Below are positions 1 through 12,200 of a DNA stretch of 32,944 bases, one piece after another. The notes beneath the pieces were generated by a model. That model made no database searches and was not told where the DNA came from. It saw nothing but the letters and a program-made list of their open reading frames with translations. Position 1 is the stretch's first letter; every line of letters starts with the position of its first letter. A program made the position numbers and the translations under genes. The stretch comes from Gonium pectorale (Eukaryota > Chlorophyta > Chlorophyceae > Chlamydomonadales > Volvocaceae), in contig LSYV01000011.1 of assembly GCA_001584585.1 (NCBI GenBank), positions 1,472,096 through 1,505,039 of the forward strand, read 5' to 3'.

Positions 1-3000
1 CGGTACTAGACTCTTCAGAGCTGTCGCTGCCGCCCAGCTCCGCAGCGCCGGTGTCCCCGGACGTCAGCGAGTCGCGCAGGCGGCGGCGCGCCGCTACGGG
101 GCTGGCGCCCGTCGCGGCCCCCGTCGACGCCGCCCTGGCGCCCCGCGGCGGCGCCGTCGCCGGCGCCGCGGCGCCGCTGGCCATGCTGGCCTGCGATGGA
201 GCGCGCGAGACGCCACTGGGGGTCCCCGCCGACGACGCGGGTGCGCTGGCGTAGCGCCGCGCCGCGGCCCCCGGCGGCCCCGCGGCGCCGCCGTGGTGCA
301 GCAGCGCCTGCGCCAGCTCCTCCGGGAACAGCATCGCGGGCTGGTCCGCGTCGGCCGGGTGTGGCGCCAGGAGGATGCCCTTGAGCTCCTCGCCGGTGTG
401 CGACCCGGCCACGCTGGGCAGAACGGGGGGCTCCTTGGACAGGATGTCCCGCAGGTAGATCAGCAACAGCTCGTTGTGGTAGTCCTGGGAATTGAAGGGT
501 CGGGGGTCAAGGGGTTGGGGACGTTGGGAATCAAGATAAAAGAAAAGGGAGCCTCAAGGGAGCATTCTCGCCAAGAGCACGGGATTACTATCTTAGCTCA
601 GGTATCCACGCCCCAGCCGCTGCTCAGGCGCGTGTGGACAGCGCGGAGAGGAGAGGCAAGCCAACACGCCCCTTAGCCCATGCGGGCCCTGGCGCGCTGG
701 TGTGCTGGTGTACTGGGTGCGCCGCTCGATTTCTCGATTCCCCTTACCTGCGGGAGCGCGACACCGATCTGCAGGGCGGTCTCCAGGTACAGCCCGCAGT
801 AGTGGCGGCTGTGCTGGTGGAGGATGCCAAGCGCCAGGGAGGGGTCCAGCGGCGGCCGCATGTGCAGCAGCGCCGAGAGGCCGGCCTCGGGGTCGGCCGC
901 CAGGATCCAGCCGGCGTGGCGCTGGATGGTGGGGGCCTGCTGGGCGGAGAGGGTCACCATGTAGCGCACGGCCGCCCACACGCCGGGCAGGCCAGGCAGA
1001 TCTGCGGGGACGCGGGGGACGATGTGACGGCGGGCGGTGGCAACGAGGACGTTTCAAGCGTTATTACTACCCGGGCTCTATAGTCCACGGTGACAAAACA
1101 CGTTTTGTGCATGCCAAGGATACTTCTTCAGTTCGCCAGCAGGACAAAAGACTGGACGCAATACGTCTAATGCTATGTACAGAGTGGCTACTGGGGAGTT
1201 TGCGAACGGAGGCATAGGCGCTGGGGTAAAGCGCTGCCCGCCAGGCAGCAGCACTAGGCAAGCGAAGGCTGCTCTGTCCGCCCGCCCGCCGCCCGCACCT
1301 GCTGCCGCGCCCCTGGCCGCCCGTGGCAGCGCCTCCGGCTCCTGGCTCAGCTTCCTCAGCAGCTCCAGCCCCTCCTCGTGCCGCCCGTTGTACCTGTACA
1401 GCGCGGCCAGCTCCGCATACATGCCCGACTCGGACAGAGCCTGGGCGGAGTGCGGATGGGGCGGCCAACGGGGAAGGGGTAGGCAAGCGTTGGAAGGAGG
1501 CCGAGAAAGCGGTTGCCGGTCCAGAGTTTCTAGCGCCTAAGCGACTTGCACGAGCGGAAAGCCACGTGCGAGACGCAACGGAGCTCCGGCAAATGTGGTC
1601 AGCGGAGGGCCAGAGTGGGCGCGGAAGGGCACGGAATGGGGAAGGAAATTGGGAAGGGTACGGTTCTTGATACCAGCGCCTGTGCTGCAACCACCCTGCG
1701 GAGCTGGGCGTAGGGGGCCCACCTCAGCCGACAGCGCCTTTTTGAAACAGGCAGGCGTTAGGAAAGCAGCAGACACCGGAGAAGCGCTCCGCTTGAGACG
1801 AAAAGCGGTGGCGGAGAGGCGAGGGGCTGAATGCCCCGAACGCCAGGCCTCAACGCTCCCTCGCTGGCAGGGGCCGTCGCAAGGGCCCCATGACGGGACC
1901 GGCAATGCAACACCCCAGAATCCAAGCAAGCGCAATGCTGGGACGAAGCCGCAGGAGGCACTGGCAGCGGAACCTGCTCTCTTGACAGCTCATTGTGCAA
2001 GGGTTTCCAGCATCCTCTCTTTCATCACACCCTCCCCAAAGCGCAGCCACGGCCGCTGCCCACCTGCTCCCCCTCCTGCAGGTCCACGTAGTTGGTCAGC
2101 TGCACGAAGCGCAGCAGCGAGCCGCTGTCGGGCAGCACCACCAGCATCCGCACGATGGCCGTGTCCAGCACAGCCAGCAGCTCCAACGGCCGCAGCGAGG
2201 CAGAGGACGGGGAAGGCGGGGCGCCCGCGGATGGCGATGAACCGGGCGCGGATGTCGCCCAGTCCGCGGCCACCGAGCGCGCAGGCGTCGTAGCGTGCGC
2301 GTGGCTGCCGTTGCGCTCCTCAGCCCCGGGCGGATGCCCTGCGTCTGCGGGCGTGGCGCCCTCCGGTGCCGCCGCCGCGGCCTGCCGCGCCTCGTCGCCG
2401 TCCGCCAGGGCCGTAATGGCACGCGTGCGGTGGCTGAGGATGTACGGCAGCAGCTGCGAGACGGCGGTGGCGAAGGCGTCGCCGGCTGGCTCGGGCACTT
2501 CGGGCAGCGGCTGGCCTGCCGCCTCGGCGGGCAGCAGGTGCCGGAACTTGGCCGGCACGAGGGAGGGGAACAGCCGCAGCAGCACCAGCGCCGTAGTCGA
2601 CCTGCCGAAATGGCGGGCGGCGGGCCGGCACCGGCGGAGACGGGGGGTGGGCTTAGGCAGGGGCCGCATAGATGGGCTGTAGCTGGATGAGCCCATGCCG
2701 GAGCACTGCCGAAGCCAGAACGTCGCACGGCGATTGGACTGTCCGCCAATGCGCTGGCAACGAGAGGCGTACAGGGGTCATGCAAGAGCGCACGACGGAC
2801 CTGAGTGGGACGCTGACATGGGAGAGAGGCCTTTTATGCCACGCCTCTGCATAACACCCACGAAGACTCGCACAGACCCCAGATGAAGCATGGCCCTACT
2901 GCTGTGGTGCTGCGAGCTTCCACGCCAGGGCACCATGACACTCACACCCTGTAGGTGTCCCACGGCCCAGAGTACCTAGCCAGCCCCCTGCCATGCACGC

Positions 3001-5631
3001 TGCTCTACCCGCCTGCCCCCGAGCCGCTCCGCTTACTTGCACAGGGCCAGCTGCGCCATGCCCTCGTCGTACTCGCCCGTCTGGAACAGGTAGTGCCCGT
3101 ACGCCAGCCGCAGCCGCTCCTCCAGCAGCGCCCGCCGGCTGCCCCCGCCGCCCAGGCCCGTGCTGCTGCCGCTCGGCTCCAGCTGCGTCCCGGAGGTCCC
3201 CGCGGATCGCAGCGATGCGGCTGCGTCTCCGTTGGCGCTCACACTGACAGCAGGCGTGCGCAGTCCCCCGGCGCTGTGTGGCTGGGGCCCGGGCCCGGGC
3301 CCTGCCCCGCTGTCGCCTGCCACGGTCGGCTCGTGATCGCCGTCGTCTTCTACGAGGGCCGCCAGCGCCAGTGCCTCCCCGTACTCGCCCATCTCAGCCA
3401 GCGTGTGGGCCTGCTCCTCCAGCGGCACCTGCGTTAGGCGATAGATGCTGCAGATGCCGCTGCCGCCGCCGGCAGCGGCGGTCGCCGTGGCTGGGACCGC
3501 GCCGCCGGCGCTGCCCGTGGTTCCGGCTGCGAAAGGGCAGACGGGGAGGGAGCATTGTACAGGCCTGCCTGCCCGCAGGAGCGCTGTGTGCGCACCCACC
3601 CGGGTGCTTTTGCAATGCCATGACAAGCATTCACGGTACTGTTCACCGACTGTCCGCGGCGTGTTGCATCTGGCCCCAGCAGTGCGACTCACACCCAACC
3701 ACCACGAAGACCGCGCCGTCAGCCGCCAGGGCCGGCGCCACGGCCCGCGGCGGCTCCGCCAGCATCGCACGCTGCAGCACGTGGCTCTCCGCGGCGCGCC
3801 GTAGGCTGCGGACCTCCAGGCCACCCGCGGTGACCGCCACCGCGTAGTGCCCCGTCGCCGTGAGCGCCTGCACGTGAAGTAGGGAACGACGGTGAGGTGG
3901 CAAAGTAACATAACAACCTTTAAACAATTGCGTAGTTAGCCAGCTCTCTTGTTAGTCCTTGATGGACGACCCAACCTGGCTTACTCTTTACAACTCTACA
4001 AAGGCCCCCTAATGAGCAGGTACTTTGCGGAACTCGGCGCGCGAGCGCACATGCCGCATGCGGCCCTCTGGTGCACACACAGCCAACGCACGAGCAAGGG
4101 CTCGGACCAAAGCAGGGGCCGCCTGCGGCTGACTCGGCCGTCCGCCGCGTTATGGAAGACGGTGGTCGAGTCGCGCGCTAGCAGCAGCTCCTGGCCTCCA
4201 GGGCACAGCTGAGCCAGCGGCGCGGGGGCCGTGCCGGTAGCGCCTAGATCAGTCGTGGCACCTGGGGGAATCATGGTTTTGGATAGCATACGTTCAGCCT
4301 GACGCGTCGAGGATGCGGGCTGCACGACATCGCGCCGGAACCAGCGAGCACTCGTCGAAGCGCAAACCGCTCGTGCACATGGGACCGAAACGGTGACCCG
4401 GACTGCCGCCCGACCCGGCGCCCAACCAACGGCTTGCACGGCAAGCCCGGCGTGCGGGCATGGCCACCACCCCAACGCCCCTCAGCCACGGCGCTGAGGC
4501 TGGACAAATGTACGCGTCCGTACGGTACCCACGACGGGCCACGTTCTAAACAGTCTCAGTGGCAAACGGCTGCGTTTCCGGCTGTCCTACTCGCCCACGC
4601 ACGCACCGCTGGCTGTGTTCATCAGCAGGTACTGCCTCTTGAGGCCCAGCACCAGCTGCCCGGGCGCCACCCACGCCATGGCCAGCACGACGTCCGGCGC
4701 CAGCCGCTCGCCGGACTCGAGCAGCTCGCTGCCGCGCAGCTGGTACAAGATCACCTGCCGGCACAGAGGTTGCGGGGCACTCGAGGCATGACGAGACGGG
4801 CGCCAAAACGAAGGACCAGCACGCGTGGTTCGGCAGGAGGCGATATCAAGACGAACTTGCCGGGCACGGGAGAGAGGTGCTGTGCGTGACCCGCCAGGCG
4901 CGACTGGGGCTGTCACCCCTCTCCCCTGCTCGCGCCTCCCCGCCCTCCACGCCGCCTCCGGACGTGCCTTTCTCCGCACCGCAACCGCCAGCAGCTGCGC
5001 CTCCTCGCTCCAGGCGAACAGGGATGCCCCACGCGACCCCATTGGCTGGAACTTTAGCAGCATGTCCGGCAGCGTGTGTAGGTTGACGCCTGCCTCCGTC
5101 AGCACCAGCAGCAGCGGCCGAGCCGCCAGCCGCACGGCAGCCATCTGGAGGACCGCCTTGCGGTCCAGGCTGCGGTGCGCCTTGGCGACCTTGATTGCGG
5201 GGAACGCGGGGGAGGATCCGCGGGAAGGCAGTTACTCGGTGGACAAGGTAAACATGGCGGCGCCCGTACCGCGCCCGTACCCGTACCCCTGCCAGCACCC
5301 GCGAGGCTGTGCAGGCTTTCGCTCCACTGTGAAGAGTGAACACAGTCGAGTATTGGACGCAAAGCTCAAGCAGCGTGCTGATAGAGAAGCCCTGTCGCCA
5401 AGCCCTTTTTTTCCTTCCGTGCTCGAGGCGCCGTGCAGCAAGGGAGCCCGCCGTGCTCACCTGCCAGACGGCGCCCCCGCGCTGCCCCGAATACTGCAGG
5501 ACAGTTCCATCGTGAAGCCCAACCAGGAGGTGCTCTCCCCAGCAGCAGAGGGACTCCACGCGCTGGTTGCCCGGTACCTGCGGGACGATGGGCTGCACAC
5601 GGAACGCCTCGTACGCCTTGGCGGTCTCCAT
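1..5631 (-). CDS. VPS39: VPS39/VAM6-like HOPS complex subunit (C-terminus off window)
   Basis: VPS39 is a HOPS subunit that links Rab7-type GTPases to vacuole/late-endosome tethering and fusion. Exons, 5' to 3': 5461-5631, 4968-5189, 4607-4754, 4092-4243, 3693-3867, 3037-3526, 2064-2601, 1299-1440, 748-1001, 1-484. All phases close, giving 925 codons before the edge. Residues 1-290 form a CNH-type beta-propeller (AYEAFRV start, then HLLVGLHDGTVLQY, RGASLFAW, LVLGLKRQYLLMN). From about 420 come clathrin-type helical repeats (LAYGHYLFQTGEYDEG, MYAELAALYRYNGRHEEGLE, AADPEAGLSALL, YHNELLLIYL), in the same order as human VPS39. Family members are about 890 aa, so Gly/Ser-rich inserts near residues 345-400 and an Ala-rich stretch in the last exon make this one longer. 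Exon 2 ends in a GC donor. The start at 5631 is the first Met of the conserved N-terminus. The related VPS3/TGFBRAP1 family is less likely because the N-terminus is of VPS39 type. Identification by recalled homology, not by search. Confidence 0.88.
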
Positions 5632-6226
5632 ATGGCCCCGAGCCGTGCCTCTCAGGCTCGCATGGATTGCAGGGGCCTGCTGGGCGTGCGCATGCGTGCT
5701 TTATACTGCTTCAGCAGCGTGCCGAGAAGGGTTGTGTCGCATCGGCCACCGCTGCCACCCTCATCATCATTTGCGTTACTTGCACGCCTGCGATCGAGTG
5801 GCATGCGATCACACGCAAGCGTCTGCGGGAGGCCAGGAGACGGCCCGTTTCGTACGGCAACTTGTATTGAGAGCAGTGAGCTCCGTGCGAGCTGGGTGAA
5901 AGGAGGAGGGTTGCGACATTAGGCTTAGGTTCTTTGTAGTATGCTGGATTGCTAGTATATTGACAATTTCACCACGGTCAAATATACCCCTACCGAAGAG
6001 ACGCCCAGTACCGCTCTGTCCCCAGTCTAGGTCGAACGCAATAGCTCTCAGGCGGGACGTGGCTGCTGGCGCCCGCTAAGCCGGCGTAGGGCGAGAGGCA
6101 GTAGTCCCCACAATGGCCGAAGACGGTGTGCATGATGTGAGGCGTTGTTCAGGCAGCTAGCAACAAAATGGCCCGGGCGAGACGGATTCGAGGAAACTTA
6201 GCGCGCTTTGACCCTCTCAATTCCAG
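5632..6226. promoter_or_regulatory. Shared head-to-head promoter region of VPS39 and KCBP
   Basis: This 595-bp spacer separates two divergent start codons and must hold both 5' UTRs and core promoters. It includes an AT-richer stretch around 5935-5995 (TTGTAGTATGCTGG to AAATATACCCC) that contrasts with the GC-rich exons and could be the core promoter, but I see no defined TATA box or factor site. A polypyrimidine-AG directly before the KCBP ATG (6214-6226, CTCTCAATTCCAG) could be a splice acceptor, so KCBP may have an additional 5' exon here. That the region acts as a promoter is inferred from position alone. Confidence 0.45.
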
Positions 6227-9200
6227 ATGGGGGTTCAAGATGAAGACTATGACGACGGACGCGGAGGACGCCTTGATGGGCTACAGGCCCACGCGGACCA
6301 TTTCCAGGTGTGCCAAATGCAGTCCTTTGTGCAGCTGGACTCTCCATCAACGCTCTGGGACCGCAGGTGGACGCGTTCTTCAAGGCCCTGGCGAAGGGCG
6401 GGAAGGGCTTCAGCATCTTCAAGCGGAAGGCTAAGACTCCTGGAGGCGGAGGGGCTACTGGGTCGGGGGGCTTCACGCTGGACGACCTGCTCATGTTCTC
6501 TAACGTGAGGGATCTGCTCGGCTTGGAGACCCGCTCGCATGGAAGCTCACCCCGATCATAATTGCTGCCACAGGAGTCGATTCCGACCTCGCTATTGAAG
6601 CTCAGCAATGATCACATAAGCCGGGCGGTCAAAATGTTCAGTGGCATACTCAAATACATGGGCGAGACCGGCGAGCAGCTGCCGGCTATCCAGAGCTTGG
6701 AGATTGCCCAGAAACTCCTCCATCAGGGGCTAAAGCGGCCGGAGCTGAAGGATGAGCTGTATATGCAGCTCATAAAGCAGACCCGGGGGAACCCCAACCT
6801 CAACTCCCGCGTGAAAGCGTGGGAGCTGTTCCACCTGGTGGCCTCGACCATGCCGCCCTCGAAGGCAGGTGTTGAAGGGGTGCTCGTCCTCGCTTAACCC
6901 AGGGCACGGTGCATGTATGGATGCACGGCCAACATGTGCCCGTGGGTCACCTGCAGGAATTCGTGACCATGGTGTCCGAGTACATTCACGCCGTGGCACA
7001 TGAGGACCAGGAGGACCAGTTCGTGCGGGGCCTGGCAACGCGCACGTGGAATAGCCTGAAACGCTCGGCCAAGGCTGGGCCCCGCAGGACGGTGAGGCCA
7101 TTCACGGGTTGCCTGTGTATAGCGATTAGTGAGTTTCTGCAGAGGTTCTAGACGTTAGCCTACGGAACATAGGCTACGGGGCATAGCAGGAATGGCCAAA
7201 GTATTAATGTGCAAGCATTGGCACCACGACTCGTTTCTGGGCCCGCACGCTGCGTTACTGCTGTCGTGGAAGTGACAGGCAAGTCCCTCAATTCTGCTCC
7301 CGCCCCGTTCCTGTAGCTGCCCCAAATCGAGGAGATCGAGGCGCTGCTGGGCGGGCGCCACCTGCAGACCATTGTATTCTTCCTGGACGAAACATTTGAG
7401 GAGCTGACCTACGACGTGACCACAACGGTCCTGGAGGCCGTTGAGCAGCTTGCAAACTTGATTAAGCTGCAGAACTACACCACATTCACCCTGTTTGAGT
7501 GCCGCAAAGCGGTGGGCGCCAAGCAGGTGCGGGGCGGCCCTCAAAGCTCGCGGAAGTACGGCATGGTGCTTGGTTGAGAACCAGCCAGACCGACTGGCAG
7601 CCAAGCACATTGAGGACGCCCTCCGTCTGTGCCGCTGCTGCATGCTAGGGTGTTTCTGCATTAGCTTGCGGCACGTTGCTCAACGCATGCGGCGTTGGGC
7701 TCAGCCCCGTAGCTCAGCCCCCAAGGCATGTGCCTGGCTGCGCGACAGGATCCCTGCCTTGAGAGGGATGGTAATATGCAAACGCACTGGCAGCCGTCTT
7801 TGGGACCAGTGTAGGTTTGACCGTTGTGGCATCACCATGTCGCACGCTGGTTGTAGGCGGGCATGGAGCCCATCGCTGACGAGCACATCCTGCTGGACGA
7901 CAACAAGTACATTGCGGATGTGCTCTGCGAGTTCCGCAACTCGAAGCTCACGCGGGAGGGCTTCCAGAGCAAGCTGCTCTTCAAGAAGCGCATGTTCCGG
8001 GAGACGGATGAGACGATCACGGAGCCTCAGTTTGTGAACCTCAGCTACGTGCAGGCCCAGCACGATTATCTGCAGGTGCGCGTGCGCAGGAGTTCAGGTT
8101 GGGATCAAGCGTGTTCGCAAGTGTATGCTTGTGTCTTACCTGGGCCCCTGATTGCAGGGCAACTATCCGGTTGTGCGCGAAGATGCGAGCCAGATGTGCG
8201 CGCTTCAGATCCAGGCAGAGCACGCCTCAACGCTCAACGACAACGAGGAGCAGGTGTTGCTCTGCATCGAAAAGTACATCACTAAGCAGGTTGGTCGAGC
8301 GCGTTCGCGGAATGAGGACGGCGTCAGTAGAGGTGTTGCCGTCTTGACTTCCTGGGGCTTCAACAAACAGCTTGCAGGGGTGCAGGCCTCAGCCGGTCAT
8401 TAGTAAGGGCGGAAGTAGGTTCCGTGAAAAATTGGCCACGGCTGCAATGCGTTGCACTCAGCAACGCTCTTACCACCGCAAGCCACTACCCTGCGGACTA
8501 GGTCCGGAACTTTTTGCTGTTGCGGGGCTTCCGGTGGCACATCAGTACCTTGTCCGAACTATTTTCCAGGTCCTCATGACCCGCCCGCGCGAGGAGTGGC
8601 GTGCGGATGTGACTGCACGGTATCGTGCTCTTGAGCAGTTCAGCAAGGAGGACGCGCGGCTGCAGTTCCTGCGAATCCTGCGCAGCCTGCCATACGGCAA
8701 CTCGATCTTTTTCGCTGTAAAGCGCATCGAGGACCCCATCGGGCTGCTGCCAGCGAAACTCATTCTGGGCATCAACAAGCGCGGCGTGCACTTCTTCCGG
8801 TGAGCACGTCGGGTCAGCGTGGTCCTCGTGCACAAGCGCAATCAAAGCAGTCCTAAGAACTTGTAGGGTTGGGACGAGGTTGGACGGATTGGAACGGATC
8901 CAAAACCTGATTCGTTTTCCGCGTGGAATGAGGCAGGTGACGGCATGGAGGTGCACCGCATGTCCGCATGTAGTTCCGACACGTTCAGCGCATATGGCGT
9001 GTGCGAGCTCGTGGCACACTCAAACACGGCGCGCTTGACGTCCTTTGAATTCCCTGGACAGGCCCGTGCCGAAGGAGTACCTGCACTCGGCAGAGCTGCG
9101 GGACATTATGCAGTTTGGCAGCAGCAGCACGGCCGTGTTTTTCAAGATGCGCGTGGCGGGCGTGCTGCACATCTTCCAGTTCGAGACGCGTCAGGGCGAG

Positions 9201-12200
9201 GATATCTGCATGGCGCTGCAGACCCACATCAACGACATCATGATGAAGCGGTGAGCGTTTTATGTGCAAGTCGCAGGCCGATTGATTACATTGTAGGTGT
9301 CGGGCAGTGCATGGCAAACGCTGCAGGGCCATGCTCTGAAAGCCATATGCGGTGTTGCCTCCTTCAGGTACTCAAAGGCGAAGGCGAGCGCGTCGGCGGA
9401 GAAGGCGCAGCAGCAGCTAGGACTCTCGCAGGGCAACTTCGGGCCCAAATACGAGGCGCACGTAGCGCAGCTGCAACAGGAGCTGGAGGACCTGCGGAAG
9501 AAGATCCAGATCATGCAGCGGGCGGAGGCCGAGATCAGGTAATGATTGCCCCAAGTCTGTGTGGCTAAAGGGTCATGCGCCTGTGGGTATTGTACCACAT
9601 TAGATAAGGGGACTCTCAAGTACTCGCAGGTTGTTGCTTGCGTTGGGCCACGTGGAGCAGCATATGAATCCTATGCAGGCGCGCGGCTGCGGCCACCATG
9701 CCCTCCTGGATGGGGCCAAAACTCTCCCGGCCCAACTGTTGCACATTATCCGCTTCTGTGGGACGAAAGCAGATAATTGGGCTGACGACGGCATTTGTCC
9801 GTCGTGCCTGTATGTGGCGTTGGCCTTCCTACGAGCACGGAAGCATTTTTAGGGAGATTGAGCATGGGTTTAGTTGTCCAGTGTGTCGTGTCCAGCATTC
9901 ACACCCCGATTGCATCGGGTGTTCGCTTTGCATGCCAGGTACGAGAGCGAACGGCTGGCAGGCGAGCTCGCAGACGCCAAGGAGTCGCTGACGGAGGAGC
10001 AAGCCGCAAAGGACCGGCTAAACGAGAACATCAGCCGCCTGACCGCGGAGGTGGACTCGCTTCAAACGGAGCTCGCTGTGGCGAAGGCGGATGCCGCCAA
10101 GGCGGCCGCCTCGGCGGGCGCTGGTGTCGGGGCTGCGGCAGGGGCAAGCGCGAACCACGCCGTGCGTGATCTCGAAGCGCTGCTGGAGAACCGGAACAAG
10201 GAGCTGGCGGAGGCCAATGACAAGTAAGTGCAGCCTCACTTAGACGGCGGTTTGGTGTGCCGGTGTTGGGCAGCTGCACTGCGAGATGTAGTATCGCTAC
10301 ACTAGGACACTTCACACTGGTTTCAGCGCGTACGCGGCGACTGTCCCTTTTGAATGTGTTGCTTGATGCGCCCGGTCTGTAGGCTTGCAGCGCTGGACAA
10401 GCGCTGCTCGCAGCTCCAGAAGGAGAAGGAGCTGATCGAGAAAAAGATGCAGCGGATTGAAAAGGCGAAGGAAACGGAGACTGGCGAGCTCCGCACTCAG
10501 CTTGAGGCCGTGCAGGGTGACATCCAGGCGCAGCTGAAGCTGAAGGACAGCAAGATCACTGAGGTGTGACTATATGGGTGACTATGTATTTGTCTTCTGT
10601 GTTTCTGTGCCTAGCGCCCAGCGCCCAGAGCCTGTAGTCCTGAAACCCTTGCTGGGTCGCCTACCCATAGGCGACTGGTGGCTGGCTGGATGTTTTGGAC
10701 TGCAGCTGCTGCGATCTTGAACCCCATCGACCGTGCAGACTCTGAACACCCCGACGCGCAGGGATGGGCATATGGACGTGTGCAAAATATTCGGGGCACG
10801 GACACAGTTCTTTGTATTTGGGCCACCGTAATAATGTATTGGTAACCATTGTGCGGCGGCTCAGATCATGGAGGAGCTGGCGTCCATCAACGCGTTGTAC
10901 GTGGAGTCGAAGGCGGAGCTGGAGCAGACTCGCGCGGACACCGTCGAGCTGGAGGAGCTGCGGGAGCTGAAAGCGGACATTGAACGCAAGGAGAAGCAGC
11001 AGGCGGCGATCATCGACCAGCAGGTGTGTTGTTGAACTTCGGATGGTTCCCACAGGTACCTGTCAGGGTGCGCTGTGCCTGGTGCCGCGGGGTCACACCC
11101 CGCAGGGCTTATTCGTCTGCGTCGCGCATGACGCTTGAGTAGGCCAGTCGATCGGGGCCGTGCAGCTTCATTTGCGTGTTTCGTCATGTCCTCCATCTTA
11201 GTGTGTCATTGTACATGTCTTCAGGCGCGGCGGTTGGAGGAGCTCGAGAAGCTCTACAAGGAGGAGCAGATCACGCGAAAGCGGTACTTCAACATGATGG
11301 AGGACATGAAGGGCAAGATCCGCGTGTACTGCCGCGTGCGCCCGATGCTGACCTTCGAGTCAGACAAGGGCCAGGTGGCCGCGCTGCTTATCCCAGACGA
11401 GCTCACGGTGTGCCACGCATGGAAGGATGAGAAGAAGCCGCGCGAGTACGGCTTCGACACGGTAAGCGGGCATTCCAGGTGTCTGGCGTTTCATGTTAGC
11501 CCTGTGCCTGGTTGCGTCTGCAACGACATGCGTCCTATGCGCAGTCAATCCTGATGGAGTTTCCTTCCCGTGCTTCGGCAGGTCTTCCCGCCTGGGACCA
11601 GCCAGGATCAGGTGTTTGAGGACACCAAGCACCTGGTGCAGTCAGCGGTTGACGGGTACAATGTCTGCATCTTTGCATACGGGCAAACCGGCAGTGGAAA
11701 GACGTTCACGATCTATGGCAACGAAAGAGACCCTGGGCTGACGCCGCGTGGTGTTGCGGAGCTCTTCCGTATCATCAACCGCGACGGTGGGAAATACACC
11801 TTCAGCGTCTCGGTCTACATGCTTGAGCTCTACCAGGTAGGGTTTGGAATACGACGCAGCAGGTGCTCTGCTCAGCAGCTGAGATGCGTCCTGCCTGCGT
11901 GTCGCATCGCTTACGTGCCCGGAGACGACTTGACACTTGAGTTTGTTCTTTACTCGATGCCGAATACATCTTGTTTAGGACACGCTCCAAGACCTGCTGC
12001 TACCGCCGGCGCCAAAGAACATGCGGCAGCCGCCTGAGGTGCCGAAGCTGGACATCAAGAAGGACCCCAAGGGCATGGTGACCGTCGTCGGAGCTACCAT
12101 CGTTGAGGTCACGTCCGCCAAGTACGTGCTTTTGTGTCTCTCCCTACCTGGTTCACTCACTTGTTGATCTCTCTTGTATTTGTTGCTGTTTGCTTTTTGG

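Noticed and set aside
2025..2785. Long open frames on both strands (over 190 codons) at this place
   Set aside because: Only the minus-strand frame ending in LTNYVDLQEGEQ fits VPS39 exon 7 with matching splice phases. The others are GC-rich shadow frames without motifs.
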